The notes under the pieces: generated by a model
Told to the model about the DNA's origin: nothing
Databases searched by the model: none
The model's input: the letters and a program-made list of their open reading frames with translations, nothing else
Assembly: GCA_041652575.1 (NCBI GenBank)
Contig: JBAZHC010000008.1
Location: 1-64,000 of the forward strand
Direction: 5' to 3'
From: Phycisphaerae bacterium
GTDB lineage: Bacteria; Planctomycetota; Phycisphaerae; Sedimentisphaerales; UBA12454
DNA length: 64,000 nucleotides
Translations under genes and position numbers: made by a program
Shown here: positions 1-8,886 of the stretch, piece after piece
Layout of the letters: each line of letters opens with the position of its first letter
Position numbering within the stretch: the stretch's first letter is position 1

Positions 1-18
1 TTTTAATGGTAAATTTGG

Positions 19-24
19 TATAAT
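19..24 (+). promoter_or_regulatory. possible -10 box at left edge
   Basis: A TATAAT hexamer lies about 90 bp before the first gene. The matching -35 region would fall outside the window, so this is only a plausible promoter for the PEP-CTERM protein gene. Confidence 0.3.
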
Positions 25-115
25 GAATTATTGAGTCTGGCTGATGATTAGGCAGGATGCGGAAGTCCAGACGGAGAAGAAAAAATTAGGGAGAAATTTT
101 TTAAGGAGCGAGAAA

Positions 116-649
116 ATGAAGAAGTTATTGGGATCAGTTTTTGCAATTCTGTTTTTATTGTCGCTTCGCGCTAACGCAGGTTACATTGACATCTATGAAG
201 ATACAATTATTAGCACCGATCTTGGCGCAATTGTTACGGTACATGGTTCTGCTCAAATTACTGTTTTACCCGGCGGGGACGCATCAGTCTTTTACTTAAC
301 AGATACCAGTTCAGCTATTGTATATGGTGGCAGCGCAAGTTACAGGGCAAAAGATTCCAGCGTGCTTAATCTTTATGGTGGCACATTCGGCTCCGTTGGA
401 TATGACGGCAGTTTGGCAAAAATTTATGTATATGGCGAAAACTTCCAAATAGATCCCGCAAGTGATGACCATACGACAGTGTTTCTCAAGGGCAATTGGC
501 TAAATGGCCCATCTTTTGACATCTACTTTAGAATGTTGCCGCAGCCATTTGAAAATGCGATCGGAACAAATATATTTCTCATACCTGAACCAATAACGAT
601 TTCTCTAATGTTGTTTGGAATTTTAGGCATAAGAAAATTTAGAGGTTAG
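116..649 (+). CDS. PEP-CTERM sorting domain protein
   Basis: A 177-residue exported protein of unknown function. The start at 116 is chosen because AAGGAG lies 7 nt upstream and the first residues (MKKLLGSVFAILFLLSL, then RANAG) form a clean signal peptide; the longer frame beginning at 44 adds a charged stretch with no ribosome site. The middle is Gly/Ser/Tyr-rich and beta-like. The C-terminus has a Pro-Glu-Pro motif, a short hydrophobic helix and basic residues (RKFRG), the tripartite PEP-CTERM signal. In this family the tail is processed by exosortase and the protein is delivered to the cell surface or matrix. No exosortase gene is in the window. The same-strand neighbour 58 bp downstream is also secreted. 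Confidence 0.85.
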   Translation: MKKLLGSVFAILFLLSLRANAGYIDIYEDTIISTDLGAIVTVHGSAQITVLPGGDASVFYLTDTSSAIVYGGSASYRAKDSSVLNLYGGTFGSVGYDGSLAKIYVYGENFQIDPASDDHTTVFLKGNWLNGPSFDIYFRMLPQPFENAIGTNIFLIPEPITISLMLFGILGIRKFRG

Positions 650-707
650 TCTTACTAATTTATTTTATCAAAATTTAACGGAATGCCCTGCATTCAAAGG
701 AGGAAAT

Positions 708-3700
708 ATGTTTACCGGAAGAAGTATTATAGGCCTTTCTTTCATTTGCTTGTTCATTTTGTTTGTTAGTTCATCAATTTTATATGCAGAATACGAGCCA
801 ATTAGATTATATACAAATAGCTATAAAGCCGAAACCGGCGGCGTTGCGTTCAACTGTTATCCATCAGGTTATTCAGACGGCTGGTGGTGGGGTGAAACTG
901 ACAGGCATGAAGGTTACGGATATCATGAGACTTTGTCGGGAGAGTGGGCTACCGCAATTTACTATACCGGTATTCACAACAACGTCAGCAATTGGTTTGA
1001 AAAGCATTTTCTATATCCATATTGGGATCCAGACACAAGTTTTGAGGAAGATACAAATTTCTATTACAACCAGGATACACAGCAGTGGCAAAGCTGGCAT
1101 GTCTGGAATAACAATCGTACAGCGCAATCACGAGTTTATGACCCAAATATTCAGGTGACAATCGATTACAATATAATTGATCTTGGCGAAAACGGCTATG
1201 TTTCTATGCCTTTTTACCCAGAAGGCTATTCTGGTTCTGATGTACCTTATGTAACAAGTGAACGATATATTTTAATCCAAACCTACAACATAACCAATAC
1301 GCATTCGTTGCAAAGTGGCGTCAATATAACTGGACTCAAATTTTACCAAATGCTTGATGGTTTGGTAACTTTATCAGGCGCTAAATCCTCTACGTATTCA
1401 AACGCTAATATCCCCGGCTTACTTACGGGCTATGATCCCACCGACCCAACAGTTGTTTTCAAATATGTAATTACACAATGGAATAACTATGAATATCATA
1501 CTGACTGGATAAGTTTTGCCTGTAGTGTCGAACCGACCTCGTTTGAAAATGGTATATATGACACCGGTTCCGGTGGAGATAGCACGCCAGGCTATGTTAC
1601 TTATGACATTAGAAATTGTAATCTTAATAACGACCCAAATGTTTATGATACTTATGGCCCTGCTGGAGCCATGGGGTGGGATTTAGGCACTCTTGCGCCT
1701 AACCAAACCAAATCAATAACGGTAGCCGCCATGTTTGGTACCGGCCCTATACAATATGCAGAGCCGATACCGCCATTGCCGCCGGGCTGCGAAGATGTAA
1801 ACCTTTCAATAGATACCACCGACGTTGAAGACTGTGTTGTTCCATCTGTTGACGGCTGGATTGACAGTGTTTTTGATTATAATATCTGTTATCATTTTGG
1901 CCCTGCCTGCTCGGCTAATGACATCAACATTGTCAGCACATTGGACGATTATGTGGATTATAACGATTCCTCACCGGAAGGTTATTATGACCCCTGCAAC
2001 CACACCGTAACGTGGACTCTCGGCGATTTGCAGGATGTAAACGAATCGAATTGTATAACTTTAACCGTTCGTGTGGCTGAAGGTGTCATTCAGGGAAGAA
2101 ATCTTGAAAATACCGTAAGAATATATCAGGGCAGCAATGTCGTCAAAACCGTAAAAGAATATACAAAAGTCTGTTGTTTGTATGATACTGTTTTTGTTGA
2201 TAATGATGCTCCGCCGGAGGGCGATGGTAAATCATGGGATACTGCTTACGATAATTTGCAGGATGCCCTTAATGATGTTTGGGCTGGCGATCACGGCTGC
2301 GCCGATAAAATCTTCGTAGCTGCCGGGACGTATTATCCGACAAACGATGCTAACCAGACTGATGCGACTTTTACATTGGTAGATGGCGTTGATATTTATG
2401 GTCATTTCGAGGGCTGGGAAACCAGTATCGACCAGAGAAATCTCGCAGATATTAACAGCACGACCACTCTCTCCGGTGTTTTGAATCAATACGGCTATCC
2501 TGCTCTTAATCATATTGTTACCGCCGCTGATTGTCATATTGACGGCTTTACTGTTACAAAAGGAACGCAAAAAGGAATTTACTGCTATGCCTGTTTGCCA
2601 ACGATTGTAAATTGTGTTGTCAAATACAACAACAATGGGATATACATAGAAAATAGTCCATATGCAGCGATTATTAATACATTTGTAACTAACAATAATA
2701 CAGGGATTAATGGCCCAAGCAACTCAAGTATCGATATTAATGAATGTACCATAAGCCTAAACAGCGTTTATGGACTTACGAGCAGTGGCTATACGATGAA
2801 CGTAACAGACAGTATTTTTGGGGGGAACAGCTTTGGGGCAGGCTTTGTAGCAAGTGGCATTGAAATCAACGGTGGCACTTTAGCCATGCAAAACTGCGAT
2901 GTCAATGATAATAAAGGACATGGAATTTACCTGACCATGACGAATGCCAGTATTCAAAGATGCAGGATACAACGCAACTCTGACTGCGGATTAAAGAGTG
3001 TCTATGCAAATGCCAGTCTCATATCAAATATTATTGCTGACAGCGGTTTAACAGGTGTTTATATTTTTTCAAATTATTCCGGGGATTTCAACCTGATTAA
3101 CAACCTGATTTATCACAACTCTGAAGGTATATATAGCACTAGTAATACTTCTCCGGGAATTTACAACAATACCATTGTTTCGAATGATGGTAATGGTATT
3201 AGCAACAATGGCGATCCAAATATTAACAGCAATATTATATGGGGAAATGCCAATAGTCTTAACGGCACATTTACAAAGGTAAATTACAACTGCATCCAGA
3301 ATTACACCGGCGGCGGAACAAACAGGAATGATAATCCGCAATTTCGTGACTCTGATGCAAACAATTTCCATTTAACGGCAGATTCAAATTGTATTGATAA
3401 CGGCAATCCCAATTTTGTTGCCGAACAAGATGAAACCGATATTGACGGTGAAGACAGGATAATAAACGGCAGGGTCGATATTGGCGCGGATGAATATTAC
3501 AAAAATCCTGCGGATTTCAATAATGATGGTATTGTTGATTGGGCCGACATGGTTCTTTATTCGGATAATTGGCTTGAAGAAGTGGATAGTTCAATGCCTG
3601 CTAATTTTGTCGATGACGATGTTATTAACTTTCTGGATTTTGCGGTATTTTCATCTGATTGGCATTGGCGGGAAGGCATGAATTATTGGGCGCATATTGG

Positions 3701-3983
3701 CGGAAGTGGCGCGTATTTTGAAGATACAAGCGGCCAAATAGAAATGATGATGTCGGAACAATCCGAACCGGAACTTTTATTGATGCCTGCACAAATGCAG
3801 GCCGAGGCGATGACAGTGGTACAAGTTGAGCCTCAGGTTGTCGAGATTGAGCAGGTATTCGATGTTAACCAGGTACTTGACTGGCTCGACGAATTATGGA
3901 AAAACGATGAGGAATTTATAGAATCGATGAGCGAACAAGAGTATCTTGAATTCAGAAAATCTATTGAGGATTCGGAGAAATAG
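708..3983 (+). CDS. large secreted beta-helix protein with dockerin-like domain
   Basis: A 1091-residue exported protein. AAAGGAGG is 2 nt before the ATG. Residues 1-27 are a signal peptide (cleavage near LYA-E). Residues about 28-360 are an unassigned beta-rich region; about 365-490 resemble a DUF11-type repeat domain with several Cys. From about 492 the sequence is typical of planctomycete right-handed beta-helix proteins (FVDNDAPPEGDGKSWDTAYD, then LQDAL, then many Asn/Gly-rich rungs) up to about 920. Residues about 934-985 have two Ca-loop-like repeats (DFNNDGIVDWADM and FVDDDVINFLDF), a dockerin-like module. The last 100 residues are acidic and Gln/Met/Glu-rich, an odd tail after a dockerin. 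The function may be surface attachment or polysaccharide binding; no catalytic motif was recognised. Confidence 0.85.
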   Translation: MFTGRSIIGLSFICLFILFVSSSILYAEYEPIRLYTNSYKAETGGVAFNCYPSGYSDGWWWGETDRHEGYGYHETLSGEWATAIYYTGIHNNVSNWFEKHFLYPYWDPDTSFEEDTNFYYNQDTQQWQSWHVWNNNRTAQSRVYDPNIQVTIDYNIIDLGENGYVSMPFYPEGYSGSDVPYVTSERYILIQTYNITNTHSLQSGVNITGLKFYQMLDGLVTLSGAKSSTYSNANIPGLLTGYDPTDPTVVFKYVITQWNNYEYHTDWISFACSVEPTSFENGIYDTGSGGDSTPGYVTYDIRNCNLNNDPNVYDTYGPAGAMGWDLGTLAPNQTKSITVAAMFGTGPIQYAEPIPPLPPGCEDVNLSIDTTDVEDCVVPSVDGWIDSVFDYNICYHFGPACSANDINIVSTLDDYVDYNDSSPEGYYDPCNHTVTWTLGDLQDVNESNCITLTVRVAEGVIQGRNLENTVRIYQGSNVVKTVKEYTKVCCLYDTVFVDNDAPPEGDGKSWDTAYDNLQDALNDVWAGDHGCADKIFVAAGTYYPTNDANQTDATFTLVDGVDIYGHFEGWETSIDQRNLADINSTTTLSGVLNQYGYPALNHIVTAADCHIDGFTVTKGTQKGIYCYACLPTIVNCVVKYNNNGIYIENSPYAAIINTFVTNNNTGINGPSNSSIDINECTISLNSVYGLTSSGYTMNVTDSIFGGNSFGAGFVASGIEINGGTLAMQNCDVNDNKGHGIYLTMTNASIQRCRIQRNSDCGLKSVYANASLISNIIADSGLTGVYIFSNYSGDFNLINNLIYHNSEGIYSTSNTSPGIYNNTIVSNDGNGISNNGDPNINSNIIWGNANSLNGTFTKVNYNCIQNYTGGGTNRNDNPQFRDSDANNFHLTADSNCIDNGNPNFVAEQDETDIDGEDRIINGRVDIGADEYYKNPADFNNDGIVDWADMVLYSDNWLEEVDSSMPANFVDDDVINFLDFAVFSSDWHWREGMNYWAHIGGSGAYFEDTSGQIEMMMSEQSEPELLLMPAQMQAEAMTVVQVEPQVVEIEQVFDVNQVLDWLDELWKNDEEFIESMSEQEYLEFRKSIEDSEK

Positions 3984-4010
3984 ATATTTAGCAGTAAAAT
4001 ACAAAGATAA

Positions 4011-4040
4011 AAGGCCGGTTTTGCCCCCGGCCTTTTTTTG
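4011..4040 (+). terminator. rho-independent terminator
   Basis: An 8-bp stem AAGGCCGG (4011-4018) pairs with CCGGCCTT (4027-4034) around an 8-nt loop, followed by a run of T. It lies 27 nt after the stop of the beta-helix protein gene. Confidence 0.9.
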
Positions 4041-4143
4041 ATGTGTTTTTTAGCATAAATTTCAACTATCTTTGGGGTATAATCCGTTTTTGTGTCGATA
4101 TATAAATTAACCGAAAACAGAAAGGTGAAAGCGGAAAACGGCC

Positions 4144-5109
4144 ATGAATAAATTAAATACTATTTTTATTATAAGTCTTTTAATAACAGCAAATTATTGC
4201 ACTGGGTCGGAGACGGTAAAAAGTCTTGTTCCCGAGGCTGAGGCAATTGTATTGAACAGTTTGAAAAGTTCGGACGCAAGAATCAGGGCCAACGCTGTTG
4301 AGGTCATTTCCGAGGGCAAAAAAACAGAAATGATGGAAAATGTCGTTGCTCTTTTGGACGACCCTGCGGTAGCTGTACGTTTTGCCGCTGTTGTCGCTAT
4401 TGGCGATATGCTGTACGGCCCGGGCGAGGCTAAGCTCAAACCTTTATTGAAGGATCCAGACTTAAATGTAGCTGTCGCCACGGCTTATGCCCTTTATAAA
4501 ATAGGAGGCGATATAAAGTATCTCAAGCCGATAGAGGATTCGGCCGACTCGCCTGACCAGACAGTAAAGGCCAATGTCGCAATGTTGCTCGGGAAACTGA
4601 AAAGCAAACATTCTCTGCCAATACTTCACAAACTCAAAGACGACCTTAATGCCGGAGATGCCGTCGCACTTAACGCGACCGAGGCAATTGCGAGGATTGA
4701 GCCGAATGATGAAATTTACAAAAAAATATGGACAATGCTTATAAGTGTTTATGCTGACAAGAGATATATGGGAGTACGCGCGATGGGCGCATTTGGCGGC
4801 GTTAAAGGCGCCAACGCCATTATTACGCTTCTCGATGACGAAGTGGCTGAAGTAAGACTGGCAGCCGCTGAGCAGCTTGGAATGATTGGCGATAATAGCG
4901 GCCAAATTGTTATTCTCGAGTACTTAAACAATCCTGAACAGGCAGAAAAACCAATAATAGATCGCCGTAATGTCCTTGCCGCACTTGCGATAGGGTCGAT
5001 CGGCACAGAGCCGCTGATAGCTCATCTGCCTAAATTGCTTAAGAACGAATCGCAACCAGTCCGACTTGCGGCGGCTGAGAGCATTTTTATTCTTGCCACA
5101 GGCCATTGA
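4144..5109 (+). CDS. exported HEAT-repeat protein
   Basis: A 321-residue protein with an N-terminal hydrophobic segment (NTIFIISLLITANYC) that looks like a signal peptide; the Cys at the end does not fit a standard lipobox well. The rest is a run of about 30-residue helical pairs with HEAT/PBS-lyase-type signatures (VRFAAVVAIGDM, VRLAAAEQLGMIGD, PVRLAAAESIFILA). Such repeats form an alpha-solenoid used for protein binding. The ribosome site is weak (a GGTGAAAG stretch about 14 nt upstream). It precedes the rod-shape operon on the same strand but has a 200-bp gap with its own promoter in between, so co-transcription is uncertain. Confidence 0.85.
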   Translation: MNKLNTIFIISLLITANYCTGSETVKSLVPEAEAIVLNSLKSSDARIRANAVEVISEGKKTEMMENVVALLDDPAVAVRFAAVVAIGDMLYGPGEAKLKPLLKDPDLNVAVATAYALYKIGGDIKYLKPIEDSADSPDQTVKANVAMLLGKLKSKHSLPILHKLKDDLNAGDAVALNATEAIARIEPNDEIYKKIWTMLISVYADKRYMGVRAMGAFGGVKGANAIITLLDDEVAEVRLAAAEQLGMIGDNSGQIVILEYLNNPEQAEKPIIDRRNVLAALAIGSIGTEPLIAHLPKLLKNESQPVRLAAAESIFILATGH

Positions 5110-5169
5110 ACGGTTTTTAAAACCCGGTAACTGTCTGCCAAATAGGTGCACAGTAAAGGTAAAAATAAC

Positions 5170-5198
5170 TTGACCTTAAGGCAATCAACCCGTAAAAT
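5170..5198 (+). promoter_or_regulatory. sigma70-type promoter of the rod-shape operon
   Basis: TTGACC (5170-5175) and TAAAAT (5193-5198) are separated by 17 nt and lie about 110 bp before the first gene of the operon. Confidence 0.6.
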
Positions 5199-5309
5199 CT
5201 GCACGAGTCTTATGATACAATCCGTCAGGTGGCGGATGAATCTTGAAGCTTTCGGGCAGTCTTGTCTAAACGTAATCAGCCTGACAACCAGCAGCGAAAG
5301 GAGCAAAAT

Positions 5310-6164
5310 TTGAGTACTCTTACGAAAATTCTAATAGTTTTGTTGTCATTATTATCTGTTTATCTATGCAGCAGCGTCGTAATCTATGTCGGTACCGCTA
5401 CGAATTACAGAAAAGCTTACGAAGACTTAAGGTCCGAGCTGGCCGCGACACAGGAGAAAAACAAGAGCTTCGAACAGCAGCTCGAAGAGAAAAAACGGCA
5501 GATGAATGAGCTTTCCGATAAGCTCGACACAGAGATAGCAAAGCTAAAAGCCGATAAGCTAAAAGCCGAACAGGATATGAAAGACGCCAAACGTTCGGAA
5601 AGCGAACTTAACGAGAAAGTCAAGACCCTTGCGGCGGCGGCATTGAAATTCGAGGGGACAGTCGGCGGAATGGAAGAATCCCTGAAAAAAACGCGTGAAG
5701 AGCTTGACGCGGCACGGTCGGACGGAATCAAGCTAAGCAAAAATCTCAACGAAATAACGGCGAGCCTCGAAGAAAAGATGGTTCAACTCGAATCGTTAAA
5801 CGCGGAAAAGAAGAGACTGCTCGAGGAAAAGACAAAACTGGAAAATCAGCTCGCAGGCAAAATGCCGATGGGAGAAAACGCCGGGCCGATAACCACTGTA
5901 CCAGACTCTGCAAGCCAGGCAATTGAGACCTCCCCCGGCGCCACTATCGAGGGCAAGGTTACGGCAATCGAAGGAAGTCTCGTAACGCTTTCGATAGGAA
6001 CTGCTGACGGCGTGGAAAATGGCATGGTATTTCACGTTACACGAAACGATACCTTTATCTGCGATATAAAAATAACAGAAGTAGACGCAGAAGTATCCGC
6101 CGGAACGCTGCAATTAATACAGCAGCAGCCGCAGGTCAACGATATCGCTTCTACGGCATGGTAA
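5310..6164 (+). CDS. coiled-coil membrane protein, first gene of mre operon
   Basis: The TTG at 5310 is chosen as the start because AAAGGAG (5297-5303) sits 6 nt upstream; an upstream in-frame TTG at 5262 has no ribosome site and adds a polar leader. The product is 284 residues: one N-terminal membrane helix (ILIVLLSLLSVYLC), then about 150 residues of Glu/Lys/Ala/Leu-rich coiled coil, then a compact beta domain (EGKVTAIEGSLVTLSIGTADGVENGMVFHV) reminiscent of the beta domain that ends MreC-like proteins. It is encoded just before mreB and probably belongs to the cell-elongation machinery. I do not recognise a named family. Confidence 0.8.
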   Translation: MSTLTKILIVLLSLLSVYLCSSVVIYVGTATNYRKAYEDLRSELAATQEKNKSFEQQLEEKKRQMNELSDKLDTEIAKLKADKLKAEQDMKDAKRSESELNEKVKTLAAAALKFEGTVGGMEESLKKTREELDAARSDGIKLSKNLNEITASLEEKMVQLESLNAEKKRLLEEKTKLENQLAGKMPMGENAGPITTVPDSASQAIETSPGATIEGKVTAIEGSLVTLSIGTADGVENGMVFHVTRNDTFICDIKITEVDAEVSAGTLQLIQQQPQVNDIASTAW

Positions 6165-6200
6165 AAAAATAAGTCATTATTCGATATAACAGGAACAGAA

Positions 6201-6365
6201 ATGAGCGACATACAGACAACAGGCAAAGTAAAGCCCGCAAGCAACCTTTACACAGCCTTACTGGCTTTGGCGTGCGGCGTTGTCGCCGCGGCTGCCGGTT
6301 ATATTACATATAGATGCTGGCTCGATTACGAAACTATCTTGAAGATTGTAGAAGTTTTTCGTTAA
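6201..6365 (+). CDS. 54-residue single-pass membrane protein before mreB
   Basis: A small frame of 54 codons between the coiled-coil gene and mreB, starting MSDIQTTGKVKPASNL. It has one Ala-rich membrane helix (ALLALACGVVAAAAGYI) and a short polar tail ending LKIVEVFR. AGGAACAG lies just upstream of the ATG. The spacing (36 nt after the previous stop, 61 nt before mreB) fits an operon gene. Its function is unknown; position suggests a small partner of the MreB/MreC complex. Confidence 0.65.
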   Translation: MSDIQTTGKVKPASNLYTALLALACGVVAAAAGYITYRCWLDYETILKIVEVFR

Positions 6366-6426
6366 CGGACAACGGAAACAGGACCCCAAACCGGGGTTGC
6401 TGTATTTTTTTTGAAAGGATTTTAGC

Positions 6427-7482
6427 GTGTTTCTTGACCCGATACTTGGCTGGTTCAGCATGGATATGGGTATCGACCTGGGAACCTGCAATACTCTGGT
6501 CTGTGTCCGTAACGAAGGTATAGTACTTAATGAGCCAAGCGTAGTGGCTGTCCGCAAAGGTACAAATATCGTTTTGAACAACGGGGAAGCTGTAGGTCTT
6601 GTCGCCCGAGAAATGCTCGGCAAAACGCCTGGCAGTATTTCCGCAATTCGTCCCCTCAAAGACGGCGTGATAAGCGATTTTGAAATAACCGAAGCAATGC
6701 TAAGCTATTTTATCCGCAAGGTTCACGGCCGCAGCGGATGGTTAATAAAGCCCCGTGTAGTCATCGCAGTGCCGAGCGGCATAACAGCGGTTGAAAGACG
6801 AGCAGTAATAGACAGCGCCGAAAGAGCTGGCGCCAGAAGAGTTTTCCTTGTCGATGAACCAATGGCCGCCGGTATCGGAGCAGGGCTGCCAATTACCGAG
6901 CCGACAGCGTCAATGATTATCGACATAGGCGGCGGTACAACGGAAGTGGCAATAATGAGCCTTGCCGATATAAGTTCGTGCGAATCGGTGCGAATCGGCG
7001 GCGACGATATGGACGAGGCAATAATCATTCATCTCAAACGAACATATAATCTTCTCATTGGCGAACCGCGAGCAGAGCAGGTAAAAATTCAGCTCGGTTC
7101 GGCGGCACCGCTGGCAGAAGAACTTACAATGGAAATCGCCGGCAGAGATACGATATCCGGCCTGCCCCGCAAGATTGTCATAACGAGCGAGGAAATCCGC
7201 GAGGCACTGAAGGAACCAATCGCCGGCATTATAGAAGCGGTAACGAAAACGCTGGAAAAGGCCGAGCCTGAACTGGCGGCGGACCTAATCGAAAACGGAA
7301 TGCATCTTTGCGGCGGCGGTTCACTGCTTCGGGAAATGGATAAAGTTCTCGCTAACGCAACAGGTCTGAAAGTGATACGCGTCGAAGAGCCTCTTACCTG
7401 CGTGGCAAGAGGAACCAGCGTTTATCTCGAGAACCTGGAAATATGGAAAGATACGATGGACCACAGCGGCGGATGGGAGTAA
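6427..7482 (+). CDS. mreB: rod-shape determining protein MreB
   Basis: Bacterial actin homologue that forms membrane-associated filaments and directs lateral wall synthesis. The GTG start at 6427 follows GAAAGGA. The 351 residues match the usual length. The first nucleotide-binding loop is visible (GIDLGTCNTLVCV, from about residue 15), as is the second phosphate loop (DIGGGTTEVAIMSL) and the C-terminal adenosine motif (GMHLCGGGSLL). The N-terminal amphipathic stretch MFLDPILGWF is the expected membrane anchor. It is followed by mreC, mreD and PBP2 in the classical order. Confidence 0.97.
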   Translation: MFLDPILGWFSMDMGIDLGTCNTLVCVRNEGIVLNEPSVVAVRKGTNIVLNNGEAVGLVAREMLGKTPGSISAIRPLKDGVISDFEITEAMLSYFIRKVHGRSGWLIKPRVVIAVPSGITAVERRAVIDSAERAGARRVFLVDEPMAAGIGAGLPITEPTASMIIDIGGGTTEVAIMSLADISSCESVRIGGDDMDEAIIIHLKRTYNLLIGEPRAEQVKIQLGSAAPLAEELTMEIAGRDTISGLPRKIVITSEEIREALKEPIAGIIEAVTKTLEKAEPELAADLIENGMHLCGGGSLLREMDKVLANATGLKVIRVEEPLTCVARGTSVYLENLEIWKDTMDHSGGWE

Positions 7483-7550
7483 CCGTTGAACGGTTGCCGT
7501 ATCGTAAGAAGTCATTTCGGGTTACGTTTTATACCACGACAGAAGATTAA

Positions 7551-8354
7551 ATGGCACGCAAACAATTCAAACCATCAAAATTGACATTATTCATCGGTCT
7601 TATTCTGCTCGGATGCATATTTCTGCTTCTGCCTCAAAGCGCAACATCACGGGTAAATTTCGCATTCATAGATATTTTCGGTTATTTTCTGAATATGGGC
7701 TCACCGGCGGCATATAAACATCTGCCGAAAAGTTCATCGCCTGATTTCGTATCAAGACACGAATACAACAGACTATGGGTAGCCTACTCTAATATGCAGA
7801 CAGCGCTTTATGAACAGAAAAGACAGATGGAAGAACTCGGCAAAGTCCGATTGACCGAACCTGACCCATCGACCGGTCTTGTACTGGCAAAAATCGTCAG
7901 CAGAAAAGAACACGAGTTCATCATAGACCGCGGTTCCAACGACGGTCTCAAGGTCGGCCAGTATGTCCTCGGCGATAACGCGGTAATCGGTCTGGTCGAA
8001 CAGGTTTCCACCGAGATTTCAAGCATTCGACTGATTACAAGCTCTGCGTGTAAACTGCCAATCAAGATTTCTGCGCCTGAAATCAACACATATTTCAACG
8101 GCACAATGCAGGGCGATGATAAAAAATGCGCGATGATATTGAATATTCCCCAGAAATATGAAGTCAACGCCGGTTTTAATGTTTACGCCGCAGAGAAGAC
8201 TGGATTCCTGCGGTCGATGCGCATCATCGGACGAATATCGAAATGCGCCGCGGGCGAGAAAAATCCCGTCGTCTGGGATATTACCGTAGAACCGGCGTAC
8301 AATCTTAACAACATAACCGACGTAGCAGTAATCGTATTGAAGGTGCCGGAGTAA
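7551..8354 (+). CDS. mreC: rod-shape determining protein MreC
   Basis: A 267-residue bitopic protein linking MreB to the periplasmic wall machinery. It has one membrane helix (residues about 12-30, LTLFIGLILLGCIFLLLP), a short coiled coil (about 65-95, YNRLWVAYSNMQTALYEQKR) and the double beta-barrel domain (about 108-265) with the family signatures EFIIDRGSNDGLKVGQYVLGD and IGLVEQVSTEISSIRLIT. The start has only a weak ribosome site. It lies 68 bp after mreB and 3 bp before mreD. Confidence 0.95.
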   Translation: MARKQFKPSKLTLFIGLILLGCIFLLLPQSATSRVNFAFIDIFGYFLNMGSPAAYKHLPKSSSPDFVSRHEYNRLWVAYSNMQTALYEQKRQMEELGKVRLTEPDPSTGLVLAKIVSRKEHEFIIDRGSNDGLKVGQYVLGDNAVIGLVEQVSTEISSIRLITSSACKLPIKISAPEINTYFNGTMQGDDKKCAMILNIPQKYEVNAGFNVYAAEKTGFLRSMRIIGRISKCAAGEKNPVVWDITVEPAYNLNNITDVAVIVLKVPE

Positions 8355-8357
8355 GAA

Positions 8358-8879
8358 ATGAAATGGTTTAGATTCGCACTTATAGTTGTACTCGCCGCGG
8401 TGATCCAGGCAAGTGCGTTTCTGAACACAATTTCGCTTACAGACCTGCATATAAAACCTGATATACTTTTGATACTGCTGGTTTATTTCGCGATAAGCTG
8501 CGACCGTTACGATGTGATTATCTGTTCTTTCTCGCTGGGTTTGGCCGCGGATGTTACAGGCGCATTAATCGGTCCGCATTTTATCAGTTTCGGAATTATC
8601 GGCACGGCACTGGCTCATATCAAAAAGGTAATCCTCGTGAAAAAGACCAGCCAGCAGGCGATTACTATTTTTGCCACTGGGATTTTAACATATCTGATTG
8701 CGGCGATACTGACCAAACTAAAAGTTTCAACAGCGGATACAGGCGGTTTATTCGAAGTCTTCGCCTCTTCGATTTATTCGGCCATTTTCTGGTTTCTCAT
8801 TAAATGGCCCGTTACAACAACAGGCAAATGGCTCGGCATAGGCGTTCATCGCTTCGGTATAAGCACGGAAGAACGATAG
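8358..8879 (+). CDS. mreD: rod-shape determining protein MreD
   Basis: A 173-residue, highly hydrophobic protein with about five membrane helices, MreD-like in size and order. The family signature is the stretch around DILLILLVYFAI followed by a small-residue helix (LGLAADVTGALIGPHFISFG). It starts 3 nt after mreC and ends 7 nt before the PBP2 gene, so the three are almost certainly translated from one message. Confidence 0.9.
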   Translation: MKWFRFALIVVLAAVIQASAFLNTISLTDLHIKPDILLILLVYFAISCDRYDVIICSFSLGLAADVTGALIGPHFISFGIIGTALAHIKKVILVKKTSQQAITIFATGILTYLIAAILTKLKVSTADTGGLFEVFASSIYSAIFWFLIKWPVTTTGKWLGIGVHRFGISTEER

Positions 8880-8886
8880 CGGGAAA

